Positions 32,516 through 46,205 are shown, numbered from the stretch's first letter. The stretch is DNA of 64,000 nucleotides from Verticillium longisporum (GCA_019188255.1 JAETXT010000001.1:1054001-1118000), one strand, 5' to 3'. The notes: generated by a model not told the origin, from the letters alone. Translations and numbers: made by a program.

Positions 32516-32761
32516 TGGGCGTTCTCATTATACGCATGCAGGTATCTGGTTGGGAGATTGTACATCATCAGGCGTTACTATGGAATTGTATACCATGTAC
32601 GAACACGAGAAAGTGAAGAAATAAAAGGACCGGCCAAATTCGCGAGAGAGAGAAAGAGAGACAGATGGAAAAGTAAATGCCGAAACCCCAAGCCCTGACG
32701 CTCCCAAGCGCCGTGATGAAAACTCGCTTGCAACTCCAGATGGACACACCTGCTGCCCAAG

Positions 32762-33869
32762 CTACCACGCCGCGTGACCACCGTCCATTCGCAGATCGGC
32801 GCCCGTCATGAAGCTGCTGGCATCGCTGAGCAGGAAGACGGCGGCACCGCGGTACTCCTCGGGGGCGCTCAGGCGGCCAAGCATGTTGTGCTTGGGCCAC
32901 TCGTCGCGGCGCTCGGGGTACGTCTCGAAGAGGGCCTCGACCATGGCTGTGACGATGTAACCTGGAGAAATGGTGTTGACGCGGATGTTGTGCTCGCCCC
33001 ATTCGGACGCGAGGTTGCGGGCGAGCTGGATGACGGCAGCCTTGGAGGCATTGTAGGCGCTGGAACATGGTCAGTTCGCTGTCTGTCTTGTCATGGATTA
33101 GGCAGGGTTTGTGCAGGGGCAGAAACGTACGGGCAGATGAGACCGCGGTTGGCGACGGTACCGCTCATGCTGGCGATGAGGACGATGCTGCCTTTGCAGC
33201 GCAGGCGGACCATCTGGCGGGCGACGGCCTGGGCCGTCATGAAGACGCCGGTGACGTTGACGCCCATCATGCGATCGACATCTTCGGCCTTGTACTCGAG
33301 AGCGGGCGTCTCCTGCTGGATGCCGGCGGCGGCGATGAGGCCGTCGACGCGGCCATGCTCGTTGGCGATGCCCTCGATGAGGGCATTGAGATTGTCGACA
33401 TCACGAACGTCGGCGCGGTGGTACGTCAGCATGGTGCCCAGCTCACTCTTGGTGCGGTTGGCCACCTTGTGGAAGTACGAGTCGGGCTCAGGCAGACGGT
33501 CAATGGCGTGAACTAAAGCAATCAGCAGGAGCTCAGTGTGACCGCTGTTGAGAAGCTGGTCAGAAACTCACCTATCGCGCCGGCCTCGAGGAGGGCTTCT
33601 GCTTGGGTCAGACCAAGGCCTCGTGCAGCGCCAGAGACGATGATGACCTTGTTCTGGAGGCTGAACTCGGGTAGCCGAGTAGGCTGGTGAGAAACGGAAC
33701 CCATTGCGTTCGATTGGCGAGGCTTGAGGGACTGGTGAAAGGGCCGAGCCGCTCGAGCAGAGGCAAAGGGAGTCTTGATGATGCGCTGGGGTGCTGTGAC
33801 AAGTGCGGGGGTCTGTACACGAAGCAGTCGCGATGGTAGTCCGGCGTAAGGTAGTAGATGGCGAGACAT
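32762..33869 (-). CDS. Short-chain dehydrogenase/reductase with mitochondrial-type presequence
   Basis: Three exons (33869-33572, 33512-33131, 33059-32762) with introns of 59 and 71 nt encode 325 residues. Classical SDR motifs: VSGAARGLG cofactor loop, a LIAAAG strand, catalytic Ser in LIASMSG, and YNASK (Tyr/Lys). The tail has ISPGYIVTAMV and FMTGADLRMDGG. The sequence resembles sorbose reductase / arabinitol dehydrogenase-type fungal SDRs that act on sugars or polyols with NADP(H) or NAD(H). The first 55 residues are Arg/Ser/Ala-rich without acidic residues and look like a mitochondrial targeting peptide. Met56 (MGSVSHQ) could start a cytosolic form. The substrate is not determined. Confidence 0.85.
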
Positions 33870-35464
33870 GATGGCAGATGAACACAGGAGAAGGCGAATT
33901 TATAATGGAAAGGTATATTGTGAGAAAAGGTGCAGACTGATATGGTGTGCCGACGATGCTCTCCGCTTTGTTGAGGTTGTGTTGCGCTGGTGAGGCGGTG
34001 GAGGGGAAGGAAGGTCGGAGCTACCATGAGTGTCTAGGTCGACGAAGTGTTCCATGTTCCATGCCGTGCCACCTTGGCCGGGACAGCTCATCTGAGCTTC
34101 CCGACCAGCATTCACTAAGGCAAGGGATGCCAAGATGGGGCATGGCGACTTGAGCTGGAGCTGTCTTGTGCCGCTAGCAGCTAGGGCTCCCGCGACGTCC
34201 GGCGGCCGGCGGTCTATGTGGCGGGCGACATCGTGGGGGCTAGGTTTCGATTCTGTAGAGCTACGAGCATTTGCTAGGTCGGAGTCCGTCAGGCAAAGTA
34301 CCTTGTCGTACCTCCAGCAGACCGAAAGGGGCGATAAAGCTTATGTGTACCCCGGGTGAAGTGCTCCTGGTGCGTGGTTCTGGGGGCGCATTGGCGCTTG
34401 CGCATGCCTATGGAGACGGAGCTTGAATCTTGGAACCCAAGTTAGGTAGGCTGGGGGATTCTCCGTGGCCAGTGACGAGTATGGTTTGTATTGCTGATGG
34501 TGCCAGAGATCGCAGCTCCTTTCCAGATCAGAGATGCCATGTTGTCATGTGCACACGTGCTGAGGGAAGGATGATGTACTTCATCGTCAGGCCTCTTGGA
34601 CAGCGAATCCTTTCGAGAGTCGGTTTCTTGATGCGAGTCTGGTGTGAACCCCATGTTCCTTGGTGGAACTGGGCCTCTCATGGAACTAGGGTTCTGGCAA
34701 CATCTGAGGTAGTGTGCAGGACACTGTTGGCTGCAAGCAGCATGGTTCTGCTAGGGGCGTGATCAGCGATTACCACGACAGGCGGCCAACAGAGCAGCAC
34801 AAAACAAAAAGCGGATCCTGCACTCAGGGTCTCGCCTTGTGAAGCGCAGTCTCTTTTTTCCAATTGTGGAAGATTGCGTTGTCGATTCAGTGGAGGAAGA
34901 GCCCAAGATGGAGAAGTCAATTCTGATGTGTGTTCAAGTCAGATCAATGTGACATGGAGACAGAGAGATGGAGAACATCAGAGGGAGAAAGAACCAAGTG
35001 GCCGAGACCGGTCCAGTGGGGCTTCGTGTTGCAGCGGCAGGACCAACGGGTGTGCGGGGCTCCTTCCCCGCGTGCTACAGTGGAGCACCGCGTACCACCA
35101 CTGCACCACTGGAGATCACTGTAAGAATTCGTAAATACAGGGGACCCCCCACTGACTGCCCCAGGTTCCATCGGCTTTCCCAATCTGGCCTTCCGCGACA
35201 TGGCACTCTGCCTTTGCCCAAACTCTCCCAAACTCTCCCATTCTCTTCCCATCTCAACAAACCTCCAAGCCCAAAGTCCAAGCTCGGCATCCCGACCATT
35301 ACCCACCGCCTCCACCTTCCGTCCGCTGCCCTGGGCTCGCTGACGGTCTCGAACGTCTTTCCTGACGCGTCTTCATGTCTCTTCACACCTCATGACCACT
35401 CGCAGCACGCCTCGATGATCTGATCTTTGCCTGATACAGCACCACTTTCGAACCCAGTACTCTG
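33870..35464. other. Intergenic region
   Basis: These 1.6 kb contain the SDR promoter (near 33900) and the 3' side of the Zn2Cys6 gene. No supported gene, repeat or RNA was seen. Confidence 0.5.
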
Positions 35465-37470
35465 TCACGTCAAGCTGTCTGCAGCCGGTTTCCCCTGTCG
35501 CGCAATCCACCTCTGGACCAGCCAGAACGCCCGCAGATACGATATCCCCACCCCGAAGCTCTCGAATCCGATCGAGAGCCCCGCCACCGCCATCTTCCGC
35601 CGGATGAACCTCCCCCTGGTATCTTGCTTGGTGCTCGGCGCCGCCACGAGCATGATCCAGAGGAAGATTCCTGGCATGTCCTTCCATCGCGTAAGGTTGA
35701 CCGCCCTCATGGCCTTGTAAGCCCGCTCTAGCGTTTTGCCGTCCTTAAACTGCGATATCTGAGCCATCGACGAGATGGACCAGCTGTAGATCAGCCCGGC
35801 CAGCCGCACCGCCTCTTCAATACGCTCCGCCTCGGATGCCATATCAGCAACATCCGCCACCTCCGTCTCCTTCTCACCTTGGCCGCCCTCTTTGCCTGAA
35901 ATATTGCTGAGCCGGCTGTAAATCCACGAGGCTGTGCCCTGGATCTTGCGAATACTGGCGGGTCCGCCGTCGGCCTCTGTGATTGAAGTAGTCAGGAAGC
36001 GGACATCGTCCAGGATCCTAGCTCCAGCTTCTGTTAATCCCAGCTTAGCCCTAACGCCATCAAACGAAACATTCGATCTGATCAGCGGACAGTCAAATCC
36101 GTCTGGCCACGACGTTGGAATGGGGATCTCCTCCAGCAATACTGGATCGTTGCTCTGGAGGTAGAGCTCCGTCTCGAAGCAGCACGATATCTCGTAATCG
36201 GTCCTGTCCTTGTCGTCAGTCAGTCTGTCTCGACTCTGAGAAACGTCATGCCACATACAGGATGATTATGGACTCTCCCACAATGTCTTTGATACCCCGC
36301 AAGCCGCTCCGGAGGTTAATCATGTGCTTCATGCCTCTTAGATGCGCCCACATGCTGTCATCGGCGCCCCAAAACCACTGTACGGCGAGGTCAACACCCC
36401 AGCTATATATCGCTCTGGCTTACTCGAAGCACCTACCTCCATGACGCAAAGATTGATGACCGAACGGATGACCTCCTGGGCAACCGAGCCAAAGTCACCC
36501 TTGAGCATCTCATTGATGCCAGTGAGGACCCTGGCTTTGATCGCCAGCGACTCGGAGTTGCGCGTCACCTCGACACCCTTCTCGAGCGACTGCGTAGTTG
36601 ACGCCATGAGCATGCCGATGCTAGGAAACAAGGGCGACTGCAACATCCACGGCAGAACCTCTGTCAGGAACACTTTGGGCTGACTTTGCCCGTCGATGGA
36701 CACGAGATTTGGCGCAACAATCTGGACATCTTGCCTGTGGGTTAGACTTAGGCCCTACCATTGGCAAGGTATCACTCACAGAAATGTAAGAGCTCCGAGT
36801 GTCTGGCACTCTGCTTGATTCGCAATCCATTGAGAGTGCACACCTCAGTCAAGATGCCGCCGAAGGGTCGGATGTGGACCATGGCGTCTGGATCGCCTGT
36901 CCCGTCGAGATAGAGAGTCTCCGAGTGCTGTTCCGATGATCTCCCAATGATAGTCCTCTCGTCACATGCATCATCCGTTGAGCCATCAGTACTATCGGGC
37001 CAAGCAATGACCCTTGCCTTGACTTTCGCCATGGGTTTCACGCGCCTGGTTCGAATAACGCTTGTGCCTGCCGGGACATAATTGACGTGCCGACCACCAG
37101 CCGACGAGACTATGCTCACCGGGACCCCGAGACTGACGACTTGCTCTTCGTACTTGGGGGCTCGATTTTCGCCATCAGGGGCATCAACACGGAGAACAGT
37201 GCACTCTACAGGCGGGAACCGGCGCGAGCAATTGGCGCACGGCACGCCGTCGTTCCGAATGATGCACTGCCACCAGGCCGTCAGTTTTTCCGTTGTCTGT
37301 GTATCACGAATCACGAGCAACTAGACCGGACCCCCGGTCTCCCCACCGAAACTCGGCGCCGGCCCGGAAATGATAACCCCATACGTACCTTTTGCTTTCG
37401 CCGTTGACACTCGGTGCACGACTTTTGCACTCGAGGCCGTCGCTTTGGGGTCAAGGATGATTCCGCCATA
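35465..37470 (-). CDS. Zn2Cys6 transcription factor with fungal_trans_2 domain
   Basis: Five exons (37470-37390, 37266-36780, 36729-36437, 36377-36259, 36203-35465) with introns of 123, 50, 59 and 55 nt encode 572 residues. The binuclear zinc cluster is split by intron 1: SCTECQRRKQK joins CIIRNDGVPCANCSRRFPP, giving six Cys in CX2CX6CX8CX2CX8C. The PF11951-type regulatory domain follows: SELLHFYVQIVAPNLVSID, FWGADDSMWAHLRGMKHMI, LTDYEISCCFETELYLQ. Two junctions (LLHF/YV and IIL/TDYE) were fixed by matching these family blocks. It is a DNA-binding regulator that would recognise CGG-type sites. Its target pathway is unknown; the neighbouring PDR transporter (minus, about 870 bp further on) is a possible target. 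Confidence 0.87.
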
Positions 37471-38336
37471 TGATTGTTCCTTGGGGTCGTTACATGTACG
37501 GGCTTCTTTGCTTGCGACGGTGAAACTGAGCTCTTCCGATGGGGTCAGAAGAGTTGGGCTGTGCGAGGTTTATCCATTGCCATTTCCCATGTCGCTGCCA
37601 TGTTCAGCTTGGGCGCCACCCGGTCATGGGCCCTGGATATTTGCATCGTGGAGTCGCCAATCGGGGACCCGGCGAGACCGAGTCAGGAACCTCTCCGTGT
37701 CCTGGGGATGTTGCTCGGTTTGGTGCATCAGCTGAGGGGTTGATGTTCTTTCAGGTCTAATCTCTGCCCAGTTCAGCTTACCCTTTTCAGCTCTGTCTCG
37801 CTCTACAAAGAGAGATGGAATTTGCCGTTGATGATCGAACGCCCGGTGGGGGGAGGGGAAGGGATCAGCCGCCCCAGGCGTTGGAGAAATCAGGTTTTCG
37901 CTACCTCTTGTTCTTGTCCCCCCCAGGTCTGACGATTAGGTTAGCTTCACCGTTTGGAGTCCCAGGAGCGTGGTCACCGGAACATGTTCAGAAACATCCA
38001 GGGGCCGGCAACCATAAAAGCGCCACAGCATGCACGTCGCATCTTGTCAAATCCCAGCCAACCGGTTTCGTATTTGGGTGTATAGTCTATTAGTACAGGG
38101 AAAAGTTCTAATGCAGAGTGACGAATCGCAGGAGCCAGCGCAAGCAATGAAGAATGGACGTAAGAAAAACGAAACAAAACGGGGCAACCGAGATAAGAAA
38201 GAGAGATCAATCTAGAATGAATGGGCCGTCACCCCAGCGTGGGCGGGAAAAGCAAGAATAGATTGGACCACAGGGTAAAGGCCACATGGCAGCGACCACG
38301 ATTCACGTCCAGCTCCAGGCAGCATCAGCCATGGCT
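37471..38336. other. Intergenic region
   Basis: About 870 bp between the Zn2Cys6 start and the end of the PDR transporter; both genes are on the minus strand. It should contain the regulator's promoter and the transporter's 3' untranslated region. No gene is seen. Confidence 0.5.
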
Positions 38337-41300
38337 TCAGCTCGAGGCCTTCTTCTTGCCCTTGGGCATGCGGACGAGCCAGTAGAGAGCCAGCGACGCG
38401 GCAATGTTGAAGGCGATGTACACCATGCCGATGCCAAAGTCGCGCCATCGGTTGTCATATGACGCGCTGACGGCGTCGAGGAAGACGTTGGTGTCGGCGA
38501 TGGGGCAGTAGTTGCAGTCGGACTGGGCAGAGGGGTCCGTGAGGTAGCCGCCCGCAGAGCTGATGTAGTCACTCAGGTAGGCGCCGCACGTCTGGTTGCC
38601 TGGCGGGTCAAAGCTGACGAGCTCGACGTCGGAGCAGGTGACGCGCGTGTTGGCGAGGCCCGTCGACAGCATGGCTGACACGAGATAGGAGAAGGGCGAG
38701 ACGCGGTACATGAAGATCCAGAAGCGGGGCATGGCGTCGGGCGAGGCCAGCACACCGCAGAAGATGAGGCACATCATGAAGAGCACGTTGGCCAGGTTGC
38801 CGCCCGCCTCGGCCGTGTCCGTGATGGCGATGCAGGCGTGCGCGAACGTGCAGGTGAAGATGAGGAACTGCCAGAACAGCAGCCACATGAGGCCGCCGCG
38901 CTCCGTCGTCTGGCCGGCCGCCTCGGCGTTCTTGTACAGGCCGACGGGGTAGTAGACGCAGATGAACATGAAGACGGACATGAGCGAGTTCCAGGGGATC
39001 TCGACGATGATCTGGGAGAGCATGAACACCTTCCAGCTGTACGTCTTGGACGGCCGTTCCCTGACTTCGTAGAGCGCGCGCTGCGTGACAAAGTGCGGCA
39101 TCTGTTGCTGGACGAGCTGGCCGAAAATGGTCAAGATGTTGAAGATGGCGAACATTTGGTTCTGCAGTCCCTGCATACTCAGGGGGGCGTCGAGGAACAC
39201 GAGACCGATGAAGAGGGCCACGGAGCAGCAGAGGATGAACTTGGAGTAGATGTACGACGGCGTCCTCCAGTACTGCTCGAAGACGCGGCGCGTGACGATG
39301 AGCAGCTGGCCCCACAGAGGGGACGCAAACTCGCGGAACGAAGCCTTGTCGTCTGCCCGGGAGGCCTCGTCGGTGGCAGCCGGAGAGGCGTTGGCCTTGA
39401 GACGCTCGAGTTCACGGGAGACGCCCTGGTATTCGGGGCTGTCACGCCAAGCCTTGTGCCAGTCGACGTTCGTCTCGGATCCGGGTGCGGCGCCAATGGC
39501 AGAGAGCATCCATTCTGCCGGGTTCTCGCCGGGGGGGCAGGGGTCAGCGCCGTTGCGTTCAAAGTAGTTTGTGAGCGTCTTTGAGTTTTCTCCGATGTCA
39601 CCGAAATAGACAGTCCTGCCGCCCTTGGCGAGGAACAGCAGTCTATCGAACCGTTGGAAAAGCATGGCCGAGGGCTGATGGATCGTACACAAGATGGACT
39701 GGCCAGCCTTGGACAGCTTTTCCAGCAGGTCAAGAATAGCCCACGACGTCTGAGAGTCGAGACCGGATGTGGGCTCGTCGACGAAGAGCAGCAGAGGTGG
39801 CTTCGCGGCGAGTTCGACTCCGATGGTCAGACGCTTCCGCTGTTCGACGTTGAGGCCCTCGCCCAGCACGCCGACCACGGCGCCCTCGTACTCCTGCATG
39901 TCGAGCAGCTTGATGACTTCGTCCACGTAGGCAAGCTTCTCGGCGCGCGGCGTCGACTCGGGCTGGCGCAGCAGGGCGCTGAACTCCAGGGCTTCGCGGA
40001 CAGTGGTGGTTTCGAGATGGAGATCCTGCTGCTGAACGTAGCCCGTCTTGCGCTGGAACGACTGGTCGCGAATCTTGCCGTCAACGAGCATCTCGCCAGT
40101 GATGACGCCCATGGATACACGATCAGCAAGGCAGTCGAGAAGCGTCGTCTTTCCGGCGCCAGACACGCCCATGAGGGCTGTGAGGGTACCGGGCTTGACC
40201 CATCCGTCTACGTGGTCGAGAATCCTGCGGGGTTCGCCCTTGATCTTGATGTCATAACAGACATTGTTCCAGTGGAAGACGCTCGTGGAAGCCTGGATGA
40301 CGCCGTCGCCCGACTTGCCGTTGGGCTTCTCGGTCACGGGGAGCGGACCGGAAAGGGAGCCCTCGACATCGTCCTGGCCCTTGGCGGTGGTGGGAAGAGC
40401 GCCGCGGCGGAAAACGAGGACCTCACCCTTGGACTTCTTGGCCGAGATGTACTCCGAAGCGACAAAGTAGAGAACGTGGAAGGCAATGGCAAAGGCAATG
40501 AGGATGCCGACGTTCCTCCACTTGTGGCTGTGTTCGTACCGGTAGGCCGCCTGGATATACGTGTCGCCGTTGACCACGTCAGACCCGGGTACGGAACCGA
40601 CTGCGGAACAGGCCCTATTGCTGGACGAGACGTCCTCGTAGCCCGCCACGGTGGAACTGGGCACAAAGGCGTTGCAGGTAAAGTCTCGGTTGTGGAACTC
40701 GTTGATCATGAGGGCCTCGAAGCCGTAACCGACAGGATCAATGTAGTTGATCCAGCGGCACCAACCCAACATGTAGTCGACAGGAATAACGAAGCCAGTG
40801 AAGATGACGAGAGCCAGGATAAGGATGGAGGCGGGGACCATTGCCTGGGACAGGGTTCGAGAGAGCGAAGCGCTGTACAACAGATGAGTGGATCGCTTTC
40901 AGCAAGATAATGGTCAGTGTGCGACTTACATGGAGCGGAAGATTCCGGACATTGTCAGGACCATCAGGAATGATACCAGCAGGAAGAAGAAGAAGGCGCC
41001 CGGGTCGCGGTTGAGGTTCGTCATGAAGTAGATGACCAGATTGTAGACGATGCTGTTGGCAATCTTGTATGGCATATCCACCAGGACAGACGAGTAGGCC
41101 TCGGCGGATGCGTGATAAAATGCGTAGCGCACATGCTTCTCCACGATAGGTCGTTGGGCGTATTGAGTCAGAATTTCAAGGGCACTGGAGAAGGCGTTGG
41201 TCAAAATGGCAGTGAAGAGGACAACGCCACGGCTGTAGAAGGCGGATGTCGTTTGCGGCATGTTGTAGAACAGAGAGGAAATAATCAGACCCATGATCGA

Positions 41301-42947
41301 GTTGGCGAGGAGCTGGAACACGGTCAAGGACGGATCACCCAGGAGACGCTGCCACCCGCGCCACAGGCAAAGCTTGACCTGTTGAGGGTACGACAGAATG
41401 AAGGGAGACTTGAGTCGTTGGTTCTTGGACTGAACAGCAGTCTTGATGTTGCGGTAGGCCTCAGCATGAACACCGTCGACGGGGTGGACGGACTTGTACT
41501 CCTGGATTTGGGCCTGGAGATCACGGAACGCCTGGCTGGCTTTCCAAGCCGCCGCAAAGTCGTCAGGGCTTCGAGGGACTCGAGACTCCCAGCCAGGGCG
41601 CACAACACGTTCCGAAGGAGCGGTCATGGATGTCAGGAAATCCGGAACTGTCTGGCGCGCTGGGCACTCGAATCCGAGGTTTTCGAAGTATTCCTTGGCC
41701 CGCTTCGTCGAGCCAAAGAAGATCTGCCTGCCTTCGTACAGGACGGCAACCTTATCGAACAAGTCATAGGCGCTCTGGGGGGCCTGGTAGATCGACACAG
41801 CACATGTCTGACCGAAGAGTTCCGACTGCAGCCTCAGGGTCTTGCAGAATTCGACAGCATTGGCCGAATCGAGACCACGAGTCGAGTTGTCCCAGCATTG
41901 CAAAGGAGCGTTCGAGAGGGTAGCTTCAGCGATGGACACGCGCTTACGCTCACCACCAGAAACGCCGCGAATGTATTCGTTACCTACGCGCGTGTTGATG
42001 GTGTGGCTGATTCCGTACATGGCCATCACAACGTCGCGGAGGTGATCGGAGTACTGGTTGCGTGTGATGCCCGGCGGGAGGTTGTTGGGGCATCTGGCTC
42101 GGGAAGCAAAGGTGAGAGTGTGTCCGACAGACAGCTGAGGGAAATGGACGTCGACCTCGGCGGTGTAAATGGCGTCGCCCTTGTGATGCTAGTGCATTTC
42201 CCTGGCAGACATTCCCTGGTAGTTGAAGTAGGCCTGGTCGTCAACGTGAATGCCATTCAGCTCGCCTGCGATGGTCTTCAAGAATGTCGAACATCCTGAA
42301 CCGGGAGGGCCCAAGACGACAAGCATCTCGCCCGCCTCAACGACACCGTCAAAGTCTTGCAGAATATCGATACGTCGCTGGCCGCCGGACTTGGACGTAA
42401 GCTTTTTGACAAGACCCGAGACCTCGAGCCAGACATTGGAGACGTCCTTCTGGTAGTCCGTCTCGTTGCCGTAACCGAAGACGTTCATGTTCTGATAGCA
42501 AAATCCGGCCTGTCGGAATCCTGCGCCCTGCTCAGTGGTCATCTTGGCGAGGGTCTTCGCCCATGATCGCGCACTGAACTTCTCGCCACGGGGGTTGAGT
42601 TTCGAGTTGGGGTCATCGCTTCCGAAAAGGGTTTGCGGGTTCCCTTGGATGTCGACAATCGAGTGTTGCGTGTACTGACGGGCAAGGTCTTGCACGATGG
42701 AGTGTCGACGTTCCATCTCCGTCTCGTTTCCGGTGTCATCGTCACTCGTCGATGTCGAGTCCCCAGAATCGCCTTTGCCTGCCTTCTTGTCCTTGGATCC
42801 CAGATCGTGGCCGTCCAGGTATGACCTGCTGTTGTCCGAGGCGGTGTGGTTTGCCAAGTCGGCCTCGTTTACGTAGGTTTGCTGGCTTCCGTTGGGGGAC
42901 CGAGGCGCCGCCCCCAAAGCCTCACCACCCTGGGCTGCAGAGTACAT
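38337..42947 (-). CDS. PDR/CDR-type ABC multidrug transporter with one in-frame TAG
   Basis: Two exons, 42947-40930 and 40872-38337, with a 57-nt intron; 1517 codons including an internal TAG. Layout is (NBD-TMD)2. NBD1: Walker [10 protein letters not shown] (Cys for Lys, as in fungal PDR proteins), signature [13 protein letters not shown], degenerate Walker [17 protein letters not shown]2: [12 protein letters not shown], signature [26 protein letters not shown]. Transmembrane helices follow each NBD; a PDR-type large loop with Cys lies in the last third ([15 protein letters not shown]). Family members export azoles and other hydrophobic toxins from the plasma membrane. A TAG at 42191-42189 interrupts the conserved SAREMH...[11 protein letters not shown] block; the frame is otherwise uninterrupted. 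Start MYSAAQGG at 42947 is the first ATG in frame. Confidence 0.9.
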
Positions 42948-45653
42948 GGTGAGCTGTGGTTGGGGAAGACCCGTGAGATCCAAAGGGTATTGTTCGTTGT
43001 GCGTCTGAAAGATCACTGTTGTCAGATGGGAGAACTTATGGAATGAGGCCCACGCGGTCAAACCTCAAACAGTGTCTGACAGCGGAGTGATCGTCCTCAC
43101 CTGATCCTTTTGAAATTTGGTCCGTGTATCAGATAAGTCTTCCGCCTTGGGCCTTTCTCTGAGAGATTGACGAGCGAGTTGGCCTTTGGAAGAAAGACTT
43201 GTCCAAAGTCAACGAGGGACGTCAAGAGGATGTTCCTCCCTTTTACAAATAGGTATGAAGCATGGTATGATGTAATGCAAGGGGCAATAGAAGAAATCTG
43301 ATGCATTCGATCGTACTTTTCTCAGGAGATAACGGGATTCGTTGTCGTTCCGCTTCACCACCCCGGACGGCCTCCTGTTCGATCCCGCACGCGGCCTCCA
43401 TGGAACGCAGTACACGACCGGGACAGCCGGGGCCAGGCACGGGCACGAGTCTATCAGCTAAGCCTTGTTCGGTCCAGGTGTCAGTAACGAAAGAGAGAGG
43501 AAAGGACTCGGACTAACATGCATAACGGGGTTTAAAGTGACGTATTGCAGTGAGGACCAATGGGGTAGGAAGCACACTGGGAGCGATGAAGGGGCTAATC
43601 ACCGCACTGAGTCAACAAACAAGCATAGACATGGCTCTCAGGCGCTTGTGACAAGCACAGCATCTCGGAACCGAACGATAGCAATATTTGCCGACTGGGG
43701 CTCGCCCCGCCAAAGAAGGGTCCAGCGCGGTACGGGTTAGAAATCAGCCCTGTCCTCGGCCCCACACCCGGACCCGAACAAGACCCCGTGAATCTTGGCA
43801 TTTTTTCCCTGACCTCAACGTCCGCCCTTCCCTCGAGAGCCCTTGGCACCTCGAGCTTCGAACAAATAGCCACCCGTTCCCAGCACCTGCGACCTTTCTC
43901 GGACACGTCTGTCTTTCGTATACGTGCATATTACCTCAGCCGACGGAGGTCTTGGCATCCCCAGAACAAGGTATGGGGTCAAGCACCCAAGGCCTCACCA
44001 CGACATTCAACACCACACGTCCAACCTCAAAAGGTCGCCGGCTACCTTCGCGAGCGCGTCGTGAGGTAGGAATGTGTTTTCTTTTATCAAGGTAGACAAC
44101 CATCTCATGCACCCAACCTCTGTTGAATCTCGGCAGGCAATGTTCGGTCCAAGCGTGACCATCCAGAAGAGTCCCACTCCTTACCTCGGGGCCGACGATT
44201 GGCTTCAACTGCAAAAGCTGATCTGATCTGGTGCGGCACAAGGATCAAAATCTCGGGCACGGACTATTCGAAGAATGCGCAGGGTACAACAATCTAGTGC
44301 TTCGCAGTACAGCAACATGCCGACGGCTTGTGAGTCCGGGCCACGGAGTTGGGCACGATCCCTGATTGCAGTGGAGCAAGCGGGCAGTCGGTGTAAATCG
44401 TGGGCCCGCTCTAACCAACGACGGGCTCGAAGATGTTCCTCTCCCTACGCTCTTGCGTCTTCGCGGAACGCTGAGTTGATAGTAATCAAGAAAGCCAAAC
44501 CACGTGTTGGCACCTGAACACACCAGGTTGACGTTTACTGGAAAGCTCACATAAGCCTCAACGGAGCCCATGGCGTTCAGGTTCCTCCATGGCCGACGGA
44601 AAGTGAGACCTGGATGAGTGATACGTCAGCTCGGGCGAGTCAATACTTTGGTAGGGGGTGATGCTATCGCGTTGATTCGTTTTGCAACGCCTGGAGTAGC
44701 TCCAAGCTCTTATCTTGATCTTTTGAATAACAAATTAATGCTTCATAGGGACTCTTGGTCTCTTCGAAGCTACGAAAAACCGACCAGATACTATTCCGGA
44801 GTGAGGTCTACCGTGCATGACTCTGACCTGTGTTCTGGCATAGCGTTAATGAACAGCACACCATCTTTGAGACGCTTCCAACTTGCAGCTTCACCGCTAA
44901 CCGTTCAAAAACATTACTCGAAGTGACTGATGGGCCTAGGACTTTGGTAGCATACGCTCTGTGAACCACCCGTCCGTCAACGGTGATGCCAACCACGCGC
45001 CAGCCGGCAAATGGGTGAACGGAACCGCCTCCAGCTCCATGGGTGCAACGTGGAAGCTGTGCGTCTTGAAGCTTTCTTTCGTTCAGTCTAGAGTGTGACT
45101 GCTACTGTTACGGGTCAGAACCGTCAATGCAGAGGCCTGGGGCTGACACTCCAATGAATGGAGCTCAATCAAATACACCTGTTAATATAATGCATATTAT
45201 GTTGGCTCAATCGGATATCTGCGGTGCCATTCAGCTTACGGTCGTATAAGATCTACCACTTATTCCTACTAGGGCCAGTCCGTAAACTCCCAAACTGCTC
45301 GCCAGAGGTGGACATGACCAATATTGCCAGTTCTAATCCACCCCGTTTTCTCCCTGCCGCTCTTGCCTTTGTTTCTTCAGAGCTATTATGGTGTCTCTTC
45401 ATGATAGGCTGACAAGAAAGACAAAGTTTCACCTTGCTAAATGGGCCTGCGTGTTGCCTGGGACCCGTTTGTCAACCGTGTGGCTGATATGGGCGCTGCT
45501 TCTCTATGAAAGGCAGGCAAGATCGACACCGAAGATACCTGATTCATCGGGCTGATACAGGTCCGTTGTACCCCATAGCCCTGACCAACAACAACCCGAT
45601 CGCCCGCTCAAGGCTCCCTTACTGTTGAACCAAGATTAGGGGATTCCCTAGGG

Positions 45654-45757
45654 CGGTGATCACCGTAGGGGATCACCGATATGGTGGTCACCAGGGCTGG
45701 GATTCACAGCTCTCAGGAGCACGTGAATCACGGCTTACGTGATCGGTGAATCGGATG
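45654..45757. repeat. Cluster of GATCAC palindromes
   Basis: It contains the perfect 12-bp palindrome cggtgatcaccg (45654-45665), a second GATCACC, GGTCACC, and a hairpin with 7-bp arms gattcac/gtgaatc (45701-45707 and 45723-45729), followed by ACGTGATCGGTGAATC. No coding function is apparent. Confidence 0.65.
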
Positions 45758-46205
45758 GGTATATCTGACTCACGTAGGTAGTGGTAATTCAGAGAGAGAG
45801 CATCAATCACATCACAAGTCTTATATCACCTACCCTACCTATTCAGAGCTCGCAGGTACAGCCAAAGTACTGAATTGGGGTTCACATAAGCAGTGAAGCC
45901 CTCTCAACACTTACCATACTTGTTAGAAATTAGCTAAAGGTGCAGTTCCACAGACGACGTTTCTGGCACTTGATATTCTATTCAAGGTGTGCCGAGTTCT
46001 CGTGAAGTGCTGAATGATTGGCGGAGAAGCGATGAAGTCAGTGGTTTGAATTTTCTGAACGTTGAGAGGGCTTCGCTGCTCACATGAGCCCTTCATCATA
46101 GCTTTGGCTGTACCCAAGAGCTCTTAATTGTAGGTTCGGTGGTATAAGTCGTGTGATGTGTGTATTCTTACCAGCGATCTATGTGCCTCCAGCGCTCGCT
46201 CAGTA

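Noticed and set aside
39654..40910. Open frame of about 418 codons on the plus strand
   Set aside because: Antisense shadow of the PDR transporter with low-complexity translation.
42189..42250. A short intron removing the TAG in the PDR transporter
   Set aside because: The possible GT-AG pairs would be 22 nt, too short, or about 57 nt and would delete the conserved [14 protein letters not shown] block.
43374..43392. tRNA B-box-like sequence (GTTCGATCCC)
   Set aside because: No A box, no cloverleaf and no acceptor stem nearby on either strand.
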